Assembly: GCA_021397835.1 (NCBI GenBank)
Contig: JAJFZO010000094.1
Span: 6,300,001 to 6,364,000, forward strand
Length of the DNA stretch: 64,000 nucleotides
Reading direction: 5' to 3'
Origin: Moringa oleifera
Taxonomy: Eukaryota > Streptophyta > Magnoliopsida > Brassicales > Moringaceae
The notes under the pieces were generated by a model that was not told the DNA's origin, ran no database searches, and was given only the letters and a program-made list of their open reading frames with translations. Of the stretch, positions 27,601-41,700 are shown piece by piece (position 1 is the stretch's first letter; every line of letters begins with the position of its first letter). A program made the position numbers and the translations under genes.

Positions 27601-29083
27601 TGCATGATTATAGTCGTACTAGTGCTAAATCGAACAAGGGCTTGGAAAGCATAATCTTAACCATATATTCAGATCTTATAGTTACAATATATACTCTACT
27701 TTTACTTAAAAATTGAAGAGCTCACAGACATGATACAGAAATGGGTAGGAGATGACTGAATCCATTCATTTTACGTTAGCGTTTTGCGGTTTTTTGGATT
27801 CTACAAAAATGAGAAGAAGCGATGCTTATGTTCTGGAGACTTGTGTAAAGCATTAAGTTTTACAATGTTCCTTTCCTAGTGACTTATATTTTATTGTTGA
27901 CAGGTGAGACATGTCCATTATCCAGGCTTGCTTAGTCATCCTGAACATCACATTGCCAAGCAGCAAATGACTGGGTTTGGTGGTGTCGTCAGTTTTGAGG
28001 TGAGTATTTTTGAGTATTCATTTTACCTGATGCCTGGTAGTTCGCTGTCAAATCATTTCCTTGTCAAAATTATGTTGTATATATAATTTTGGCAAAAATT
28101 TGAAGTCCGTTGTCTCTGTTCTTGCAGGTTGATGGAGATTTGGAGACCACCATAAAGTTTGTTGATGCCTTGAGGATTCCTTATATTGCTCCATCTTTTG
28201 GTGGCTGTGAGAGCATTGTGGATCAGCCAGCTATAATGTCTTACTGGTATACCCTTCTCTATCCTTCTTGATATTGTTACTTACATTCACACTGGCATTT
28301 CATTGGCTGTCCAAAATACAACTCAGTTCCCTGTGGGACAGTGCCCTCGCTGCATTAGTATATAATTTAGTAGATCAAGTGTGCTGCTAAAAATATGGTC
28401 TAGCGTACAAACGCTTTGGTGACCCTGGCTAAATATGGTTCTGTTAATTGTCTCTATCAGCTTTGCATTTCTTGTGCGATCGAAGGGGGGAGGGGAAGTC
28501 AAATGAATCTTTGGTAGCATAACTTGCTGGATCACCTTTTTCTTTTTAACCTAAGTTTGTGCACTTGTTTTGCGTGAAAATGTAAATCACATTGTGTGAT
28601 GGAGAGTTAAAGAAACATTTAATATGATTAGCTTAACAAATTTGTGCTAAGTGGGTATTTTTCCAGTAACATGGTGAACATAGATCAAGAAACACAACAC
28701 AATGGGGACATATTGATAATTGCATAGAGGTCCGCCTAGGAATTGTATGGTTCTAGGGTGACCAGCAGAGATAATCACTCATGTTTGTGAGAGTGGGTTG
28801 GCCAAATGTCTCCAAGAGAAAAGATTCCTCCCGAAAGTTTGCTATCTGAAATTGAGATTTCATACCATATAGATGTATGGTTATCACAGTTGTTGAAGAT
28901 GACATCAATTTTGCTTATGTTTCCATATTGATCAATTCTTTTGACTGAATTGGGAACAGGGATCTCAGCCAAGAGGAGAGGCTTAAGTATGGGATCAAGG
29001 ATAACTTGGTTCGCTTCAGCTTTGGAGTTGAAGACTTTGATGATTTGAAGGCTGATATATTGCAGGCTCTGGAGGCCATTTAA
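23861..29083 (+). CDS. CGS1: Cystathionine gamma-synthase, plastid precursor
   Basis: Eleven exons: 23861-24356, 25203-25306, 25591-25664, 25756-25924, 26439-26498, 26592-26795, 26904-26990, 27248-27355, 27904-27999, 28128-28246 and 28960-29083. This gives 546 residues; the plant enzyme is about 560. It is a PLP enzyme joining O-phosphohomoserine and cysteine to cystathionine, the committed step to methionine in plastids. Residues 1 to about 100 are a basic Ser/Ala-rich transit and regulatory region, then an alanine run. The catalytic body carries YGRYGNPT, an aspartate in CIDGTFATP (about D337) and the PLP-binding lysine in HSATKFIGG (about K362). Exon 1 encodes the MTO1 autoregulation element, annotated separately. 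The start is the first ATG in frame; I see no upstream ATG in the leader. Confidence 0.96.
24092..24145 (+). promoter_or_regulatory. MTO1 element: nascent-peptide arrest signal in CGS exon 1
   Basis: Residues 78-88 read RRNCSNIGVAQ, followed by IVAASWSN, with W94 and S95. In Arabidopsis CGS1 this stretch (residues 77-87), with the downstream Trp-Ser stall site, makes the ribosome pause when S-adenosylmethionine is high, and the mRNA is then degraded. The block is intact here, shifted by one residue. Its presence implies the same feedback on methionine synthesis. The effect itself is inferred from the family. Confidence 0.88.
24631..24668. repeat. TA microsatellite in CGS intron 1
   Basis: An uninterrupted run of about 19 TA units in the 846-bp first intron. 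It is probably length-variable between individuals. Confidence 0.9.
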
Positions 29084-30424
29084 GGGCATATCACCTATGT
29101 TTCTTTGTTTAATGTCATGCTTTCTCGTAATCATTTTTCTTTTCATCCTTCCACAGCTTCTGTTCTGGTTTAGTTGAGGTTGAATCAAGTAATGAACCTA
29201 TGAATAACTTAGGACTTCACTCATGACACTCATCCCACTTTCTTTTTGTTTACCTGTCATGAGGATGGAACTGCAACAATGCTTATGTAACATTTGTGCT
29301 TCAAGGAATTGGAATCAATGGAGCAAGCTACTTATGTTATTTGCCTTGCTGTCCTGCTTCCCATTATCTGCTTGTAACTTTCTTTGTCTAGCTTCAGAAG
29401 ATTCTCTTTGCAATCTAATATATAATCTTCATTTACAAATGAAATGAGGAACCAGGCATTGGAGCTTGGAGCTCTCATTGACTCTTTAAGAAAATGGTGT
29501 CAGATCACAATAATGGCCAAAAAAAAAAAACAGCAACAGGGAAATAATTCCATTTTGGGTGTGATTTTTATCATCCAGTCAAATAATTATAATGATTTAC
29601 ATTTTAATGATTGTGATACAGATTTTTACAATGGAAGTTGATTTGCGGGACTAAAAATACAAAATATTTTCATAACGGAAAGTTATTTTGACCTGCTCAA
29701 CTGGAAAACAATGTTTTTCATGCTGGATTAGAAAAGGTACTATAATGAGCAAAGTTTCAACAATCATTAAAACTTTTTTGTGCTTTTACTTTTAAAAGTA
29801 TGACTTTAGAATTCACCTATTTAACTTTTGATAAATTTTTATTTGTGAAAATGGAGTTTGATGTAAGATGCCTCTCTCTTCTTAAATTATCTGGAGGATT
29901 ACAACCATCTATACCAGACAGGATAAGGGCTCTGAAATGAAAAACAAAAAAAAAAAAAAAAAGAGTTGAAAATTTGATGATGACCCCACCATGAGTCAGC
30001 AGGAGATAATATCAGTGCCAAATGAAGATTAGAATTTAGAGAAAGGAAACAAAAAAGAGAGATGCTTTAGGAGGATGAGTATAATTCTGATAGGAATGAA
30101 CCTGGCCATTTCACCTAGATTCCATGTTTGCCTCAATTGCACTTTTGGTTCTTTAAGAGTTTTTCAATTCAACGTCTACTGTTGCATTCCATTCCCTGAT
30201 TCCCTCTGCTTTCCATAAAACAATACAACCAATGGCCTTCATATTGCAGTATGGTGCATCTCTAGGAATCGAGTCTGCATTTTAGCCAAAACTCCTCATC
30301 CTTTTTAGATTCTCTCTTTCTCTATCTGTGCGTCTGTTAAACACTCATAGATACATGCATACCCATATTAGTTGCCTAATCTTAGTCAGCAATCAGTGAT
30401 CTTGATCACCCTTTGGATCAAAAG
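29084..30424. other. Spacer between CGS and the SPX4-like gene
   Basis: Carries the CGS 3' region and the promoter of the next gene, which points the same way. Poly-A runs occur near 29520 and 29945. No further gene and no clear GNATATNC (P1BS) site was found by eye. Confidence 0.6.
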
Positions 30425-33027
30425 ATGAAGTTTGGCAAGGAGTTCAGAACCCACCTGGAGGAGACCTTACCGGAGTGGAGGGACAAGTTCCTCTGCTACA
30501 AGCCCTTGAAGAAGCTCCTCAAAAACTTCCCCAACACCACCATCGTTGATTCGATCCCCCAAGACCCAACTTTTCCGTCAGATCAACGGTTACCGTTCGC
30601 CAACACCACCATCGAGCCTGCTGATTCTCGTGATGGTCCGGGGACTATCGGCAACCGGCCCTCGGTTGACCTTCAAGATTGGTTTGTTAGGATCCTCAAC
30701 GAAGAGCTTGAAAAGTTTAATGATTTCTACATTGATAAAGAGGAAGAGTTCGTTATTCGCCTACAGGTTTTCTTAAACTTTAATTTCACGTTATAGTTCT
30801 TTCCTTTCTTAATTACCCCATAGTTTAATATAGATTTTGCTTTCATTACGGATAATTAAGAACTTCGGATTCTCTTGTTGTAAGCCACAGGTGAAAAACC
30901 TTAAGGGCCCGAGTAACTAACTCTACGCTTATCTTTAGCTTTTTGGGATTTCTTCACTTTTTTCTTCTTTATGAGTTAGTAAAGCTTCCAGGTAATTATC
31001 ATTTCCATTGAATCTGGATATGAATGAGAATTGTGACGTGAGAGTTGTTCCTAAGCTGTTTCTTGATGTTCCTAAGTCAAGATGATAGTATGAATTGCTG
31101 GGTAATTGAAAACCAGGAGGTTCACCTTGACCGTTTAGTCTCATATGTTTATGTGGATTTGTCATAAATCAAAAGAACATTTAGTCGGAGAAATGAAAAT
31201 ATTTGCCTGAAGAACGGCGGAAAATTAGTTCTTTTGCACCCAAAACCAACTTGTGAGGGATGTACAGTCTTGTTGAGTTATAGTTTTAGTGATGCTAACC
31301 TTTTAAGCTTCCATTGTTAAATGCAACTTAATAAGCAAGATTTCTCCATTGTTTGAAGGTTACTCTTCTCAGATGTAGAATCTTCTCTTTCTATTGCTTG
31401 AGAAGCCACAAGTGAAGGGCCTCTTAAAGCACAGTTTGTACGTAAGAGTCTAATCCAGAAAATGGTGGAAGTGTATGGTTTTCTTTAAAGAAATACATTT
31501 GTTAAACTGGTTCCTCTTAATAACTTATGCTATTAGTTAATGATGACTATGGAGCAGAATATTCGCCTTAAATGAATTTGCAAATGAAGGCCAAGGCCTA
31601 GCAAGAAGTGAAGACATTTCTGGTGTCAAGAAAATCTATGGGTTTGTAAAAGCCTTCAGATGGTCCTTTTTCTTGCTTTATATGTTGGACTCTACCAATC
31701 CTGGTAAAAGATGCAAGAAGGATTAAACCTTTTTGTAGTCTTGTTTCCTGTGGCTAATTTATATTACTGCCCTGAGATTATGCCAAGTTTGTAAGAACAT
31801 CATGTCACATTGATTGAAGCAGTTGAGGAGTCATAAGTAACCTCTGTTCTTCTTTTGAGTGTTGCCGTATATAGCCACCGGTATCTGAAAGTGGTTCTAC
31901 TTGGTGTTGTGACTTAGATTGACATAGATTGATAAAGAAAACCCTCTAGAAACTGGATTCATGCGTTACATTGCAATTCTCTACGATTTACTGCTTTCCT
32001 GTGACTTGTGAAAAGTTTCGTTGAGTATCTTTTCTTGGTAACCATTGGAGAGCCTATGAACGTTATGCTAGGTGGGCTTCTCTGTGTCTCTCTTGTGTGC
32101 TTATATGACCTTAGTTTACACCCAGTTTTGATGTCCCAATTTAGTGCTTTTTGTTATTTATTAGAAGGAAACTAGTTATGCTAGCTTGGAATGTTATCCC
32201 AATTAACAACAGGAGCTGAAAGAAAGAATTGAACGAGTTAAGGAGAGGAGTGGCAGAGGTGGAGTTCTTACATCAGAAAGTGAATTTAGTGAAGAAATGA
32301 TGGATATTCGTAGGGACTTCGTCACTATTCATGGGGAGATGGTGCTTCTCGAAAACTATAGCTCCCTAAATTTTGCAGGTAGAGCATTTTAAATTTCTCT
32401 TTCTCTCTTTTTATTTTTCCTTTCCCCAGTACATATCACACATTGCAGGTAGAGCAGCAGCTACCAATGTTTTTCTCATGTACATTATAATATGGTTTGG
32501 TAAAATAAATGTTGTTAGCTTGTAAGATCATTTCAATCTTTGCTTCTACAGGGCTGGTTAAAATTTTGAAGAAGTATGATAAACGAACCGGGGAATTGTT
32601 GCGTCTACCTTTCACCCAGCTTGCTCTTCATCAACCTTTCTTTGCAACAGAACCTCTTACAAGGTTAGTTCGCCAGTGTGAGTCAAATCTTGAGCTTCTC
32701 TTCCCTCTCGAAGGGGAAGTGATTGAATCCGCATCAGCCTCACAAGATCAGTCAAATACGCCACAGAAAAATGCACCAAAAATCTCACCTGCCTCAACTC
32801 TGGGCGAGGAAACATTGGACATATATCGTAGCACCCTTGCTGCAATGAGAGCCATACGAGGCCTTCAAAAGGAGAGCTCCACCCACAATCCACTTTCATT
32901 TTCATCTCTTGTCAGGAGCCGGGATGACGACAGCGTTGGCACTGTAACAGCTGAAAACTCAGTTTCGAACTCTTCAGCTACTTCACAAAGTGGGGAGGCT
33001 GACCAAGATGATGTGCATTCTACGTAA
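30425..33027 (+). CDS. SPX4: SPX-domain protein, SPX4 type
   Basis: Exons 30425-30766, 32213-32378 and 32552-33027 give 327 residues, close to the length of Arabidopsis SPX4. SPX proteins bind inositol pyrophosphates and, when phosphate is plentiful, hold PHR transcription factors inactive. The N-terminus [18 protein letters not shown], with a lysine cluster at [10 protein letters not shown], forms the first helical hairpin. A second lysine-rich helix, KILKKYDK (about residues 173-180), completes the SPX basic surface. An acidic Ser-rich tail follows. There is no membrane or other C-terminal domain, so it is a stand-alone SPX protein. The start is the ATG of MKFGKEF, the invariant SPX start. 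Intron 1 is 1.45 kb. It converges with the PHO1-like gene, 807 bp between stop codons. Confidence 0.93.
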
Positions 33028-33834
33028 CAGAACTTGTCTACGAGGCCCTGGGTCTGTATTTTCATTTTTGACACTGACTGGTGGGTAGTGTGTACGAATA
33101 GAACAGTTCTATGCACAGCTACACATTCTATGAATTCCATTTTCAGGTTGACTTCATGATGCTGGGCAGTTCTATGTTTGAGTTTTGATTAGAGTTTTCT
33201 CTTATTGCTGCTGCTTAAAATCCCGTCTATTCGTAAATTAAGTAATCTTTTGCCTGTCATCAGTGTAATTGCATTGTTTGCTAGGAACCCAATTACTGTA
33301 ATAAATCAGGGCTTGATTGAGAATGAGATCTTCTTCATAATGTGGTCCATCTTTATTCAATTTTCCATGAAGACTTCCACAGTGTTCTCATTTCATGTGG
33401 TGGGTTTGCAATACCAGAAGATGAACAACCCTGAGAGAGGTTAGAAGAGTTTAAGTACATGATTTCAGATGGGTACAGAGTCAAGTGCTTGCATGAACGA
33501 CATGAAAACCTGAAACCTTCACTCGAGGCCGAGGCCATTTTCATGGAGTATGTGATGTGTAAACACGTGTAAACACGAGGGTGGGAAATAGAGAATCTAC
33601 TCAGAAAAGGATCATCTTCCTGTATGAAATATATCTCAAAGAAAATTGATTACAAGCATATTAATCAGTTATGTGTATATCTAATCTATGATCCACTATT
33701 CACTTTCAAGACTGATAAAAAATGAAATAAATAACAAATGAAAAAAAAAAAAACTGTAACAGAATTAAATGCTCTATGGATCTTCACAAAATTCAATCTT
33801 CTTCCATCCATTTCTCCTCTGTGCCTCATGCATT

Positions 33835-36800
33835 TCATAGACTCTTGCATTCAAAGTAATCATAGTGAAATGGTAGTGGCACAGACTTAAATGCTCGATA
33901 CTTCCCTACATTGTTGAAGTGCTCATTCTCCAACCTGGTGAATCATAAATCAAGTTCTTATTATCCATAAGCAGAGGATCTGAAGGCTGTCATGCACCAG
34001 CCAGGCCAACTATCAAGACTATGGCCTGTTCACCTATTAGGTGATTCTGTTGTCAACATAAGTATTTATTTCTGTTTCTCTGTGTGCTTATCTAAGCACT
34101 TTATCTTTATGGATAATGTGCAAAAGGTATACACGTCATATTAGTCATGTAGAACATCCTATTATGTTCTAGTTGAGTGTCAATCTGCAGTCTGCAGTAG
34201 AATAAAGCGTAATGACTCTTAAACAAGGATAGTGTACCTGAAGAAATTCCAGATTCCACGACGAATGATCTCTAAGCTGGCAACTAATGCAGTTAAGGCT
34301 GTTCTGTGCAGAAAGGGTGCTTCCCTAATGCCTAGCACTGATTGCATCCATGCCAGTCTTAGTAGGACATTTAACACCTGTGATTCATAAAAGCCATTGT
34401 AAATTAGGAAGGCAGCAAGCTGCGTATACAAAGCTATAGATCAGTTTTATCTGTTCATCCTCATTTTAAATGCAGAAAATTTCTCCTAAATTCCCTAATA
34501 GCTGCAAACGCAACAGAGTAGTTACCCTTTAAATCTGCTATCTTCTTACCATGGCTAAGAAGTAAACACTTCGCTTTGGTATGGAGAGTTTATCTCTTAA
34601 CCAAGGGTTGCTTGAGTTTCTTCGTAGAAGACCCCAATCTATAACGATGTCCCAATATGTACTAGCAATTGTTGCTACACCTGAAGTGGCTGCAGCCATG
34701 ATCAGCCAAGTTGTTCCCCTCCTTAAATCATAGATTGTCCTCATGGCAACCGCAACGATTGTTGAGAAATATTTCAAGCCGTTAAGCAAATGCATTGAAT
34801 CTTTATCATCAAGCAAGTGTCTGAGACACTGAATCAAAAAAGAGCTGGTGTGAGAAACATTAACGAATAATAAAAATGTGAGACACAATGTTAATTTCAT
34901 AGAGAAGAGATACAGCAGTGTCATTGCAGGAAGATCTAATTACCTGAGCAAAGCGGAACCAATATGGAATAACTGCTACAATGAGATAAAAGATCCTATA
35001 AACTCGGCTTGCTTGGCAATTGTTTGATCTCCTTTCGAAGTCCCCCCAGCCATAGTAACAAACATAGAATTCCAAACTCCTGAAAGCTTGCACCTGGTAG
35101 AAACAGCACCAGACAGGAGTAGTAACCAACCAAACCAGGACAGAAACATTGAAGGTGGTACAAGATAATTGTTTAGCCAATTACACATGTTGCAAGGTCA
35201 GTGCGCTATATGTTAACAGCAAGCATAGAGGTGTATCCTGCAAATAGTGTATATACCTTGGAAGAAGATTGCATTCAAGAGTGTCTGAGAAAAGGGTAAT
35301 AGGTTTTTTTTTTTTTTTTGCATCTATGAAATAATAAAAAAGACGTAAAAACAGGCATTGTTCATCTTTGTGGTTTCTCAATAGTACTAATGTGATTTTG
35401 CAGAATGAAGATCATATGTAAAGAACAATATAAGTTCAATGATTAAAATAAACGAATGAGACTCTGCAAAATAAATGGATAAACAACTAACAATTGCTTG
35501 AACTGATACAGGTATTTATATGTTGTCAAAAGCATCATGTCTTAAGCATCATGTCTTACCTGGCTAGTGAGTTGATCTGCAAGAAAGAAATCTGGCAGCG
35601 TGACCTATTTAGTGAAAAGAAAAAATATAGATAACTCAGTTCTCAGTTCATAAAACCTCATTTATACATGTGTATGTAAGCTTTTTACTCTTGCTACCTT
35701 GTAAAGGGGTGCGCAAATAGAGTGAAATGCACATTGGATAAGGAAGTATCGACTTGAGCGGTATAAGATATTCAGAGGGCAGAATGTTATAAGAAGCACA
35801 ACCTGCAGTAGGAGTCACCAGTTTTTCCATATCAGAGAAATCTTATTTTCAGAAACTTTCATCCTCATTTAAAGCATGTGGAATAATAGATCATGCATGT
35901 ACAGTTAAGAAGATCCTGCATAAACCTTACCAAGAGCAGACCAAATGGGACTAGTTCAGTTAGGGCTCTGAAACTTTTTGTTCTTGGGTCCATCTCCATA
36001 TCTAAATTTGATATGACCCCCGCCAAGGTGAGTACTGCAAGCCCTGAACTGAGAAGAAGAACTTCTCTATAACCCAACTCTCTTCCCTGCTTGAAGCCGA
36101 ATATGAATGAATAGTTGATCCGATATCGCTTCCAGAAGTAAATGTTTCCAGCATACATGACCCAGTGCAAGGCAATAAACCCAAACAAACTGCAAGAAGA
36201 TGCAGCAAACATAATGATATTCCTTAGCTTCAATATGCTTCTTTCTTTGTATATGCAGAAGCTTGTGGCTATGCATGAGAAAGTTAATGGTTACTCAATT
36301 AACTACAACTTACCTGTAAAGTGGAAATATGTTTTCCATGTACTGATTTCTCCCTGGACTCTTTAGGACATCTCTTGCATGTATAAGCACAATTATCGCC
36401 ACAGCAAGTGCTATTGCGAAACCAGAGAGGAAACCTGCAAGTGGAGTACATCAAAAAGAATTCTCACAGATTAATCCCTGAGAAGTATGAGAGAACTTGT
36501 ACAGAATGACACTTGTTTATGGGCAGGAAAAGGTAAAATGTATTTCTTCTCACCCAGGAGATATGTAATCCTATGCTTTTCCCTTCTAGTTTTTGGTCTT
36601 AAAATGTTCACTCCCTTTCTGTGATTTCCATTTGTGAAGTGCTTAACAAATGTAGCCTCTACTCTTTCCATGAGCTTGGTAACCTGGACAGCATGGAGGA
36701 AAAGTCAGTTACAGAAATACATCCTTTCTACTTACTACACAGAGTCTGAAAGCCTTATTTAACCTCATCTGAGCTCCCAAGATAAGAATTGTCCACCATT

Positions 36801-38294
36801 CGCAAGTAAGACTTTGATGCATTCCGTGAAGTGATCTGTACTAGTACAAGTTAGCTGAATGCAACCAGAACATATTGGTTCAAGGTGACTGTGACAAAGT
36901 AAACAGTTTGACCTTATCATACTTCTTCAAGATCTTGGAGAAAGCCAGTTGATTCAAGAAGCTATTACAGCAATCAGAAACATCGTTAATCATACTGAAC
37001 TAATAAACTGAAAACTTTTTAAGTTATTCCCAGTGCCATGGAACAAGTACAAAATAATCTTATACCAGTAGCTTTTCAAAAGCCTAAGCTTTTGATAGAA
37101 CACAACAAATGCTCGCGACATGAGCTCCTCTGTTTTCCTCAGCTCATGCTTGCTGAACGACCTACCTGATGTTGAACACATGAGCAAGCCTTTTAGTGTT
37201 GAGAGAGGAGTGTCAGGCTCAATATTGATCTTCACATGATCCAAGACTTCTAGTTGTGGCGGTTTAAAGCTCTGAATATCAGCCTTGCCTCCACCATCTT
37301 TCTTCTGGTTAAGAGTTTTCTCTTCATCATCTTCTCTCTTTTCCTCATTAGGCTCATCTGAATCCACTTCACCGATCATCTCTACTTCTTGAATTGCATC
37401 CATTACTAGTCCCCCTAATACAAACAAAGGGTAACTTTAGATGAGATACATCACTTCGTGTTACAGAAATTGCGATTGCCACTACCATGTACTTCAGTTT
37501 GCAAACAGTGTCATCATCATTTGTGCAGATTTCTTCCACCCCCAATTCCACCCAATGCGATAGGAAACATCAGAAGCAGAAATTGACATATCAAAATAAC
37601 CTCAGCCACAATTCATTTCTTCACAATAATAATGTCTAAGTACTGCAGAATCCTTATGGAATATCTGGAAAACATTTATGTTTTAATAAGATGGTTGTGT
37701 TCAATTTCAAGAACCCAGAATTCTTTTACCTGGTTTCCTCCCATTGGTGCGCTCAAGAACGGAGGTTGAAGTTGTTGAACCGCCAGGAAGGGCTGCGAGA
37801 TCTGCCACAGCATCCCCTCCTACCAGTGGATCCTCAACCTTAATCCGAAGAGCAATCAGAGCATTCATTTGCCTGCTCAGCTCATCTGCCTCGACCATCA
37901 CTTCTTCGACCTTTCCCTTGTAAAACTTTACTACCTTGTTGAACTCATCGTCCAGCCTCTTAAAGAACACGAGCTCTGACTCCCCTCCTTCCTCTGACGA
38001 CCTAAGGAACATGGTCTGGTTCCCGTCTTCTCTAGCCGCACTTACTAGTATGGTTTCCTCTTCATTCTTTCTCGGAGAACCTCTGTACTTGCTTGTTAGC
38101 CCACTGAAAGCTCTATACAGTGAAGCCCTCCTCTGCAATCCACCATGAGAGCTCGTCGCTTCCACTGGCGATGGTGCTCGTTGCTGTCTAAACCGCAGAA
38201 TATCTTTCAGAATAGCCTTCAAGTAGTTGTAGTCCATGTATGCTGCTTGCCATTCCTGCACCATCTGCGCTGTGAACTCTTTCCCAAACTTCAT
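33835..38294 (-). CDS. PHO1;H9: PHO1-family phosphate exporter (SPX-EXS), PHO1;H9-like
   Basis: Thirteen exons: 38294-37730, 37414-37066, 36961-36913, 36835-36764, 36683-36554, 36434-36314, 36189-35931, 35802-35698, 35604-35560, 35093-34944, 34828-34550, 34377-34238 and 33934-33835. This gives 787 residues, typical of PHO1 proteins. The N-terminal SPX domain runs from [15 protein letters not shown] to the KILKKYDK helix ending about residue 321, with a long acidic insert between. The first membrane segment is in exon 6 (about 390-409). The EXS domain fills the rest, with GWGDFERR and [16 protein letters not shown]. Such proteins export phosphate from Golgi or plasma membrane for root-to-shoot loading. 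The H9 assignment rests mainly on neighbours (p24, Tyr/Gly-rich protein, PME31) and my memory of Arabidopsis order. Reading frame intact. Confidence 0.92.
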
Positions 38295-38749
38295 CTTTCC
38301 GCCAGAAAACCCAAATTCCTCTGCACAGCAGTGTAGATCTTCCCCAACACAAAACTATCATCAATATTAAAACCAAACCATTATGCTTGTTCTTGGGTCC
38401 TTTTTAGACTGAACTACCAATCAAACCAAACAGGAAGACTAAATCCATGATTTTGGAGAGACCATCTTCGTCCTTTCTTCCTTCACGCTCTGATGACCAT
38501 TTCTCTTCTGTACAAAGCTTACGCGGAGAACATAATAATTGTCCACTCAGATGTCATTACATAGCCAACCACCCAGTACCCAGCTGAAAAGATGGTTACT
38601 TGTGAAGATCCCTGTCTGTTCTTAATCCAAAGTCGACACGGCAAGAATGTTCTGTTTGCTACACGACAATGGCCTACAATCACGGTTGGTCAGAATGAAA
38701 CCTGCTGACAACTATATTATCTGATTATCTCTACTGTAAAAATAACCCA

Positions 38750-41700
38750 AATTTATTTTTTTTCATATTTATTGTCAGTTTTATATAAAAAGATAATTTT
38801 TAAATATCTTATGTAAATATGATAAGAAAATATCACATTTTGAGTTCATTGAAAAGTTACCCATATATGTTATTACAATGAAATAGTGATTTCTTATGTA
38901 TTTAAGGAAAAAAAAATCTAAACCTAGCAAGCGTTCCATCTAAATATAGGAAAATAAATCAAAGCAAGAATTTGTATGTTTTCTTCCATAATTAGCATCA
39001 GCAGAAACGCGTTTTTCCAATAATTTTCCAGGACATTTTCTTGGTTGCCAAAAGCTATTTACACACTGGCATAAATTAAATTCCAAATTACTTCATAAAG
39101 TATTTTGATTATCTAATAATTATGTAAAAGACCCACCAAAGGATTCTTATATTATCCATCATCTTCTTCATTTTAATATAAACTTTATGATAAACTCTAC
39201 TTAATCCATCTCACAAATATCGATTTGTGCTTTGCACGATGACACGTATTCGAATGTCAAGAAAAATAATTGTGACTGATGGAGTGACAAATGAAATTCA
39301 AGAAAAAAGAAATCCAGGGTTAGGTTCCCATTAATTAGTTGATCTAAGGTTGGGTTTGATTAATTGGCTAAATGGGTCATTAGGTAGTTAATCTGCATCA
39401 TTAAATATAATTTGATTCATTCATGTTGCATGAACATGACATGAATGTCTGAGACTTCACTTGCACATGTTTACATAAATTACGAATTAGTTGGTGTTAA
39501 CTGTAATTATTAAGATAAAATCTGAAATGAAAGCGGAGTTTTATTTGTTTTATTAGTAGACCAATGAGGGATTGATATTTGATGATTTTGCAGAGAGTGA
39601 CCTTTCCTTGAGCAATTCACGAAAAGATAGATATTAAATAATGAAAACAAATAAGATTATAAAATGCAAGTTGCTACATCATGGTATCATTTTATTTATT
39701 ACATTATTTTTAATTTTAATTTTAAAAATATCGTCTTGACTATCTATATTCAAATATGCCGCACATGATAGATATAGTTTTGACTTTAATTAAAAAATTG
39801 AAAATTTTAATAATATATTATACCAGATTTGACGTAAGTGTCAAAAAATAATATTTTTATAAATATTTTAATTTATATTAATATATTAAAAACTTGTAAA
39901 ATAAACAAAATTATTATAAAAATTATAAAATAAATTTATAAATTTATTATTCTGTTTGGATGAGAGTGACATTTATATTAGTCACATAAATATCATAAAT
40001 TATTGAGTCATTGTATCTTTTGTGGACAGTGTAATTCTAAATGCATTAGTTTAAAAGTTAAATTTTTTAAAAATATAAATTTTTAAAATATATATCTTTT
40101 CATGGGTATATTTATTATTATTATATTTTATTTATTTAATATTAAATAAAATTTTATTAATTAAATATAATATAAAATTCAATATATTTTTTAACTTACC
40201 GAGCTTCTTTAAAATTAAATGCTTAAAGAGATAAAATTGCATAATCATGTCTAAAACGATACTATCAAAGATTTATGAGAAGAAGATAAAGAAAGAAAAA
40301 AAGAGGCAATTCAAAACTTTGATCTTATTTTTTGTATGTTCACTAGAAAATGATGTTTACAAGGATCGTATGATCATGAATAATGTTATTAATTAGTTTT
40401 TTTATTATTATTATATTTTTAAAGTCAATATAATAACCTAACACAGTCAAATTACTCTTTGCCACTATAAATGTTGAAACGAATATATATAAGAACGAAA
40501 CATATATATATATATATATATCAAATTCTTTTGAAGTTAATCTTTTTTATTTATATTTTATTAGCATTGTTAATTTAAATCAAATTAAAAAAATTAAATA
40601 TAAAATCAATTCAATTAATCTATTAAAATTAATTAAAAAAACTTTAATTTTAAAAATAGTTATGATTTTGTTCAAATTGATGAATCAAATCCTGATATTT
40701 ATAATTTAAATTAAATTAAAATCGTTTATAATAATTTTGACTTCAAATTATAATCAAAATTATTTTAAATATAGTTTGATTATTATTCATAAATTAAAAT
40801 TAAAACTTACAATTTAAAATTAAAGATTTTGATTTGATTTTTAATTAAATTATTTAAAAAATATATAAAATTATTTAATTATAAATAAGTATATATTAAT
40901 AAAAATAAGGTGACTGTTTAGTTATCATTTTTTATAAAAATGAGGTAAATTTATTTTGAACCGATTCTGAATTTAATTTGAATTTAAATTAAATTTGAAT
41001 CGAATTTAAATCAAATTTAAATCGAATTTAAATCGAATCTGAACCCAAAGCGTTTATAAAGTAAAACTTGAACTGAAACTTATATGACTTTTAAATCAAA
41101 TTTTAACTGAAACTAAAATTTAATAGTTTAAGTTCTAATTCATCTTAATATTGAATATTGAATCATCAAGTTAAAACCGAAATCGAATCAAACTTGAACC
41201 AATCACCTTTGCTTCGTTCACTTACCCCATAAAATCTTAATTTTTTACATATAGTGCTAAAATTATTAGATACTGTTATATCTAATAATTTTTAGCAATA
41301 AATACATATTTTGACATGCTTATATCATTATATATGATAATTTTTAATATTTTTAAATTAATTTTTCATAAATTAAGCTATAACAAACAAATAGGAAGAA
41401 AAACTGACTCTTAGTTATGCATTCAAGAACAAATTAAACGGTTGAATTAAATTAAGCATTATTGATGAGATTCAAATAAGATAAACATGAAAAAGTATCT
41501 TGATGATTATGTTTTCCGCAAAAATTGAGATTGATCTAAATTAGAAATATGTTTTGAACAAAATTCAAATTAACCCATCTAAAATTAACATGTTCACTTG
41601 ATTTTTCTTGAACGAACCATATAATTTTATTCATATATCATTCTAGCTCTCTGAAAATGATATACCTTTAAATGCATATATATAATTATTATTTATTTTA

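Noticed and set aside
29900..30424. Search for a P1BS (GNATATNC) phosphate-starvation site before SPX4
   Set aside because: No exact match found by eye; no regulatory claim is made.
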